Shown one piece after another: positions 58,248 through 64,000 of a DNA stretch of 64,000 nucleotides (the stretch's first letter is position 1; each line of letters begins with the position of its first letter). The notes under the pieces were generated by a model. The model searched no databases, was not told the DNA's origin, and saw only the letters and a program-made list of their open reading frames with translations. Source of the DNA: Stomorhina lunata (taxonomy: Eukaryota; Arthropoda; Insecta; Diptera; Rhiniidae). The stretch spans positions 23,524,640-23,588,639 of the forward strand of contig OW121744.1 in NCBI GenBank assembly GCA_933228675.1. Direction: 5' to 3'. Position numbers and translations under genes: made by a program.

Positions 58248-59037
58248 TTATACCCTTCACCACCATAGGTGGAAAGGGTATTATAAGTTTGTGCTGACGT
58301 ATGTATGTAACACATAGAAATATTTGTCATAGACAAACCTTTTAGTATACCAATAGGCTTAGAATCACTTTCTCGATTTAGCGATGTCAGTCAGTCAGTC
58401 CGTCTGGCTGGCTGGACCCCCATGTTAACCTTGTAATCAAAGTACAGGTCGCAATTCGTAAGATAGTTTGATGAAATTTGGCACAGATCATTTTTTTTGA
58501 TAGTGGGACCTAGCTATTGAAATTTGTCAAAATAGCTCTATTATTTATGGTACCTCCCATAGGTCCCACTTCCCGGAATTAATGTATTGGCCACAAATAT
58601 CAATATTTTTTCATGAAATTTACAACAAATACTGCTTATGCAAACCTAAATGACTGTACACAATTTTGAAATCGGTCCACATTTGACCATAGCTCCCATA
58701 CAAACTCTTGTGTCAAAACGCACTAAATGAGACAAAAATCACTAAAACGTTCGTAAATCTAAAGATAATGAGAATTTTTGCATACATAATTTTTATAACA
58801 ACTGTAATCAATTTGCTAAATTTCGAGATAATCGGTCCATATTTGATCCTAGCTCTTATATAAGTCGAAATGGAGGAAACTGTTTAAATAAGTGTATACA
58901 TTTTGAGAAAATGTTTGTATGATGGCAAAATTTAGCAAATATTTGTCTTTATACAGGAAAAAGTACACCTTTTATCTTAGTGGTGAAGGGTATCGTAAGG
59001 TCGGGTTTGACCGACTATAGCACTTTATTACTTGTTT
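58248..59037 (+). mobile_element. DINE-1/HINE-like element, best copy (790 bp)
   Basis: Starts TTATACCCTTCACCACCATA (58248), has a GTCAGTCAGTCAGTCCGTCT-type microsatellite core (58387 on) and ends with GTGGTGAAGGGTATCG, the stem-loop GTCGGGTTTGACCGAC and a CTTGTTT end. The start and the GTGGTGAAGGGTAT near the end form subterminal inverted repeats. This order (inverted repeats, GTCY core, 3' hairpin) is that of fly DINE-1 / Helentron-associated elements. No coding capacity. Assignment to Helentrons is by resemblance. Confidence 0.65.
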
Positions 59038-59079
59038 CTTATAAAGTTTGAAAGTTGACATTATGTGTGAAATACTACA

Positions 59080-59760
59080 TCATTTAAATGACCACCACGC
59101 GAAATTTTGCAAGCATTGATTCTTTTGAGGTAATCTTAACTTGACCATAACTTGACGAATATTGGTTCTTAAGTGCTCAAGAGTTAAAGGTTTATCTGCA
59201 TAAACACGGTCTGTCGCGTAACCCCACAAAAAGGTCCAATGGTGTCAAATCGCATGATCTTGGTGGCCAGTAGATATCGCCATGACGAGGAATTACTCTG
59301 CCAGGAAATGTATCTTGCAATAAAGCCATATTCACTCAAGTTGTTTGGCATGTGGCACCGACTTGTTGAAACCACATATTCTACAAGTCGTATTTTTCAA
59401 TAGCCGGCAAAAAGAAGTCGGTCATCATATGACAATAACGCCCCGAATTCACGGTAACAGTCGTTTCATCATCGTTTTCGAAGAAGTAAGGTCCAATCAC
59501 ACCTTCGAACCAAAGAACGCACCAAACAGTGACTTTTTCTGGATATAATGGCCTCTCTTCAATACTTGAGTATTCTCAGAACCCCAAATACAACAATTTT
59601 GTTTATTAACATACCCACCGAGTGAGAAATTTGCTTCATCGCTGAAGAAAATTTTGTTCGAAAAATCGCCGTCCACCGCCCGTTTTTCAACAGATGTCGA
59701 ATTCCAGTCCTTTACTTTTGAAACCACGAAATGAATAACCCGATATATTGAGATTGTCAT
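59080..59760 (-). pseudogene. Degenerate mariner-type transposase (DD34D/E group)
   Basis: On the minus strand IFFSDEANF and GYVNKQNCCIWGSEN give the block of the first catalytic Asp (59650-59590). After a frame change come FFENDDETTVTVNSGRY, QQVGATCQTT (the usual QDGAT has lost its Asp) and SCDLTPLDLFLWGYATDRVY. The reading ends QNFAWWSFK at a stop at 59082-59080. There are stops and frameshifts between the blocks and no terminal repeats were found. Inactive. Confidence 0.8.
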
Positions 59761-60060
59761 TCCGTTTGTAATTTCCTTAATATTGGCTCAAAAACCAAAA
59801 CGCATATATGTATCTGTGGCTTGGTGCTAAAAGAACCAATGTCAATTTTTTGCACAGGAAAATCTTTTAAAGCTTGACCTACGAAATTGTAGAATATTCC
59901 CACACGATCGAGCGCATGGATTTCTAAAATATGCTTGGCCTTTGGCCTTAATAGGTTATTATAATGTCATTCAAGAAAGAAGAAGAGGAAATAAGCCTCG
60001 ATGACCATGTACGCAGAAAACGTTGCAATAAAGCTCATAACAAAATTTTGAATGCCCGTT
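59761..60060. other. Spacer between two mariner remnants
   Basis: No recognisable coding or repeat sequence. Confidence 0.3.
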
Positions 60061-60205
60061 AATAGAAGTTGATGGAGATAGCTAAAAACCTAAAGATATA
60101 TGAGCATCATGTTGGAGATATAATACATGAATATATTGCTATGGGTAAGCACTGTTCAAAATGGGTGTCGAGCGAGCTCACAATCGACCCAAAACAATGT
60201 ACATA
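60061..60205 (+). pseudogene. Short mariner N-terminal fragment
   Basis: Translation gives VGDIIHEYIAMGKHCSKWV and SSELTIDPKQ, resembling the mariner segment (VCHIIHEYL...KLCSKWVP..LT.DQK) between the DNA-binding and catalytic domains. It is on the opposite strand to the remnant at 59080-59760, so a different copy. Confidence 0.5.
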
Positions 60206-60620
60206 AGTATGCACTGCAGTTTATTTAATTGGCAGTCGGGTGAACTGCACGTTTTGAACCGACTCTAAGGCCTTGAAAGACGCACAAGTCGACTGATGAG
60301 ATTGTGGCATTAGTATTTTAAAATGAGCTTGGAATAATACTCATTAACTTTCCCTTAAAGTGACTATTACATAGCATTTTGGATGATTTGAAGAACAAAA
60401 CCGAGGTATAGTGCCACTATTTGAAGAATAAAAAGGTTCATTAAAGGTTCACAGTGCTCCGCGCTAGGTCAAACTAAGGCAAGAATAAACATTTGAATTG
60501 CTTTTGCATCCACCGTATTCTTAAGATCTAGTAGCTGGGGTTACTTTTTCAAGTTCTCTGAACTCAAACAAATTATCTCTTGACACCGATGAAGAAGTCG
60601 TCGCCAATAAAGAGGCATAA
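60206..60620. other. Unassigned DNA, possibly old transposon sequence
   Basis: Less AT-rich than the surroundings, with scattered short open frames and no recognised family. Confidence 0.3.
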
Positions 60621-60888
60621 TTATACCCTTCACCACGATAGGTGGAAAGGGTATTATAAGTTTTTACTGATGTATGTAACGCATTGAAATATTTGTCTTA
60701 GACCCACCTTTTAGTTAGTTTAGGCTTAGAATCACTTTCTGAGTCGATTTAGCGATGTCAGTCCGTCCGTCTGAACGACTGGCTGGCTGGACCCCCATGT
60801 AAACCATGTAATCAAAGTACAGGTCACAATTCTAAAGATAATTTGATGCAATTTGGCACAGGTAATTTTTTTCATAGTGGGACCATTT
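60621..60888 (+). mobile_element. DINE-1/HINE-like element, 5' part only
   Basis: TTATACCCTTCACCACGATA at the start and the GTCAGTCCGTCCGTCTG core (60760 region) match the copy at 58248. Similarity stops at TAGTGGGACCA (60888), where reverse-transcriptase-like sequence begins, so the 3' part was lost or replaced. Confidence 0.65.
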
Positions 60889-61346
60889 ATTTGTGGTCCG
60901 TAACGTTATAGACCATTCCTACATGGTCCGTAACGCGTTTGTATTTTAACACGCAACATTGAGCCTTTCGAGCGTTGAAATATAGCCGATTTATACGATC
61001 CCAATTATATATTTTAGATAGGTCGGAATTTAACGTATCATTCTTGATTTGCCTCTTGGCATTGACCTCCAATATGCTTGGTCTATAGTTGAATAAATAC
61101 GAATGACAAATGTTGCTATCATCTGCAAAGGAGTAGATACGATTGGAAGTTTGACATCGAAGGTCATTTAGAAAAGCAAGAAAAAGAGTAGAAGAAAGAA
61201 ACGGAGCCTTGTGGTATACCCGAGAAATCTCGACATAAACCGAGAGAAATTGTAATAATAAAATTTGTGAAATTTAATAAAATATGTACCCCATCGAAGA
61301 TAAATCGATTATTTTTACTAGGGTAAATTTGTATCCCATTGTGCAA
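60889..61346 (-). pseudogene. Non-LTR retrotransposon reverse transcriptase fragment
   Basis: Minus-strand reading shows SGIPQGS (the G-P-Q-G-S box, near 61215), then FADDS (61129-61115, the catalytic Asp pair), then LSKIYNWDRINRLYFNARKA and CCVLKYKR, the region after the catalytic box in jockey/I-type elements. The blocks lie in two frames, with an indel between them. Only the middle of the RT remains. Confidence 0.75.
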
Positions 61347-62929
61347 ACCCTAGTTTCATTTGTATTTAATTAAAGATTGTATTACAAAAAGTTTTTTTTT
61401 TGTGAAAAAAAGTTAATTATAAATATTAAATAACCAAATTACTTTTTTTTTGCTAAAATTTTCCGTAATGTTGAGAAAAAATAGTTAAAAGGAAATTTGT
61501 CCGATAGAAAAACTTACACGTGTAATGCAAAATATAATAATGCTTATAATTATAATAACATAGTAGTAAGGGTATTCAATAAAATTTCAACACAACGAGT
61601 TTTAGTTACTGTTCGATGATCTTAAGTTAATAGACCGATCGAGCCAAGCAAACGATATAAGTATAAACAAGTTGACAGCTTCATTTTGGTGTTAACTTAA
61701 TGCTTTTAAGACTTGTTTCTATGTCAATTATAAAGTTATTTATAAATCTTTTCAATAATTCTTATTAAAAAAATTATTCTAACTACCACCTCTAAGTTGC
61801 CCTAACGAAATTCTAAGAAAATTGTTAAAAGTATCTATTTTCATGTATTTATTCAAATTAAAAGACAATAAACGTTAGATACTTAATTAAACTAAACAAA
61901 AAATATAACAATAAATAATGAAATTGACGTAAATGGTATTATTTGCACACGAAATAACACGTATAAATAACAAAAGTATACAATTGGATATTTTTTTTTT
62001 TTTTTTTTTTTAAAGTATTAATTTAATTTAATAAACAAAAATAGGTGAAATTTTTCACAAAAAAACATATTCACATGTCACAAATAACATGAAAAATTTG
62101 TTGTGTTTTTTGTTCTAATCCGGCTTCAAAACCAAAGCAAACATTTAAAAACCGTTTCATTTACAACCAAACAAACCTTTAAAATGCTTTCAACAAAAAT
62201 TTCCGATAATTATGGCGAAGTCGACGAAAAAATCCCCAGAATTATTTTGCAAAACAAAGTTTAAATAATTATAAAGTCATGCAAACAAATAATGACTCTT
62301 TTGAAAATCACTGTCGTCTGAGTAGATTTAAGCGTTTAGGCGGTCAAGTGAACTTGTACTTGAACTTGTACTATTGAATTTCAGTTAAGTTGACTGGTTT
62401 TGTGGTTATTTTTAAAGTGGTTGTCAAATCTGGCTCGAAAATGATAAATCAAAATTTATTTAAGCTAAGAAATTGGTGTCGTTTTTTATTGTCAAGTGTT
62501 TCTAAGTAAAGTTAGAATTATAGATGATAATCCAGCTCGATGGACCATAAACATTCCCCTTCGGCCACCAACATTGTTTGACTTAACTTTGAGGAGGTTC
62601 TTAATATCGTTGGTCTCATTTCAAAAGGCCCTAACTCACACATTTTTCGAAATTAATATTTTTCGGATTCGAATGCATTTAACGCAAATACACCTCCTCA
62701 CAAAAATCTAAGGCAATTTTATTAAAATTAGCGGTTATTTAAGTAATTTTGTAAAAAAGCTCTTACTTATTCCTAAAAAAAAAAATATTTTTTTAAAGCC
62801 CTCGCCAAATTATGTGCCGTTGCATCGACAAATAATAAAAAGCTCGAATTTTGAAGCTTTCATTTAGATATTTAATGATTTCTCATGTTAAGCTTTTGTC
62901 GACAACATTTTTCGGATAGAGAACTTCTA
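61347..62929. other. AT-rich intergenic DNA, no gene seen
   Basis: Contains a T-run near 61991-62010. The open frame at 62496-62711 starts with GTG and matches no family I know. Nothing else was recognised. Confidence 0.4.
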
Positions 62930-63062
62930 TGTGGGGTTTATATAACTAAAGCGGCTGACGATTGAGTTAAATATACATGTACCTATTTTGTTTTTATTAC
63001 AATAACAAAACACCAGTAAATTTCACTCAATCGTCAGCCGCTTGAGTTATATAAACCCCACA
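62930..63062. repeat. Short hairpin element (43-bp arms, 47-bp loop)
   Basis: TGTGGGGTTTATATAACT, AAGCGGCTGACGATTGAG at 62930-62972 is matched by its inverse at 63020-63062, 41 of 43 positions pairing. Size and symmetry fit a small MITE or hairpin. No target duplication was identified with confidence. Confidence 0.85.
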
Positions 63063-63299
63063 TTAATATCAAATGCTTTCCTATAGGTAACATTTAATAT
63101 CTAAAGCAGACCTGTCCAAAAACACATACATTAATATTTGCATTTGTGGTAAACAGCTTTGAAGCTCTCACGGTCAGTGTTGGCAGATTTACATTTATCT
63201 TCATATATTCGAGCATTCTTTATATAATTAAACAAAAAACTCTAATCTGGCAGCCCCGACTTTAAGAAGACAATTTTACGTAAGTATAAGCGGGACAAA

Positions 63300-64000
63300 C
63301 ATGAAAGCTCAAAAGCTTTTTTTGTAAAAGTTCGCACATTATGCTGTAGAGCTGGATGGCTCCGAACTAAAGCTTTCTACTAAAGACATTCCACATTGAA
63401 AGCTTTCCAATAAAAAGCTCTCATTATTATAAAAACATTTGCCGTTAAACTATTTCAGATAGAAAAGTTTTTATATGAAACTTTCCAATAGTTAAAATTC
63501 TATATCAAAAGCTTTTATATAGATAACTTAGTATCTAAAGCTTTCTAAAAAACTGTTATTAAAAATTCCTAAATAAAACTTTCGATGTCGAAAGGTTTCC
63601 TTTAATAAACATTCGATATTAAAATATTTTTTTCTTATATAAAACTTTCCTATACAATTTCAATTTCTAAATTATTCCTATAGGTAACTTTTTATATAAA
63701 AAGCTTTCAACTTAAACCATGCCAAATCGAAAGCTTTCAAAAAAAGAAAAAAAGATTTCCTATATAAAACTTTTTAATATAACAGACTTTTGAAACTGTA
63801 GATTTCTTATATAAAAAGCTTTCTAATAAAAACTGCATTTATTAATAATCTAAAGTTTCCTTATATAAAACTTTCAATGTCGAAAGGTTTTTGATTGTAA
63901 ACTTTCGATGTCGAAAGATTTCTTATACAAAACATTTGCCGTCAAAATATTTCAGATATAAAACATTTTGTATAAAGCTTTCCTATAGAAAAATGTCAAT
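63300..64000. repeat. Degenerate repeat rich in AAAGCTTTC and TATAAAACTTTC
   Basis: Loosely periodic sequence with many variants of AAAGCTTTCC, TATATAAAACTTTC and GATGTCGAAAGGTTT. Units are too diverged for a fixed period by eye; roughly 20-25 bp spacing. It runs off the window end. Confidence 0.6.

Noticed and set aside
58088..58336. 82-aa minus-strand frame
   Set aside because: It overlaps the start of the HINE-like element and has no similarity to a known family.
59345..59548. 67-aa plus-strand frame
   Set aside because: Antisense to the mariner remnant at 59080-59760.
1..64000. tRNA, rRNA or other structured RNA genes
   Set aside because: I saw no convincing cloverleaf, box A/B pair or rRNA sequence; a covariance-model scan would be needed to exclude them.

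Overview
The window looks like a piece of a higher-fly genome, most likely a calyptrate such as a blowfly, flesh fly or house-fly relative. Genes have GT-AG introns, three of them about 60 bp long, and AATAAA signals. Three genes start with a TATA box about 34 bp upstream of a TCAGT-type initiator. The recognisable families are insect ones: secreted alkaline phosphatase, a Kunitz-type secreted peptide and a 7-transmembrane odorant receptor. The DNA is very AT-rich and about half of it is satellite. There is one 200-N scaffold gap.

Layout. Bases 1-28,400 hold an alkaline phosphatase (ALP) cluster: gene A (minus strand, first exon only, cut by the window edge), gene B (3588-6377, complete, 533 aa) and gene C (21137-28320, complete, 535 aa). 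A and B are divergent and separated by a perfect 11-bp satellite of 219 copies. A second copy of the first exon of gene C lies at 12379-12789 without the gene's promoter. Between B and this extra exon sits a small Kunitz-type gene (9024-9359). Between the two exon copies sits an intact-looking 5.5-kb Transib transposon (15150-20679). It has RAG1-like catalytic and zinc residues, ends that begin CACAGTG, a 5-bp CGTTG target duplication, and about 1.36-kb terminal inverted repeats.

Bases 28,400-37,400 carry a dead mariner, a 5.8-kb array of a 29-bp satellite and several DINE-1/HINE-like repeats. An odorant-receptor gene with five exons and one disabling deletion or frameshift lies at 38723-41322. 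Bases 41,400-56,750 are mostly related AT-rich satellites (29-31 bp units). They switch strand at the gap and again near 52.7 kb, and contain higher-order repeats. Bases 56,800-64,000 hold 5'-UTR-like sequence, HINE-like elements, mariner and non-LTR reverse transcriptase remains, a short hairpin element and a degenerate AAAGCTTTC-rich tract.

How the parts relate. The ALP genes encode secreted metal-dependent phosphomonoesterases with complete active sites in B and C, and GATA-type sites lie near both promoters. Every intron longer than 1 kb (gene B intron 1, gene C intron 1, receptor intron 2) is filled with one of the satellites, so the satellites have spread through transcribed DNA and not only between genes. 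The most interesting items are the Transib element, the duplicated promoterless first exon, and the satellite architecture.
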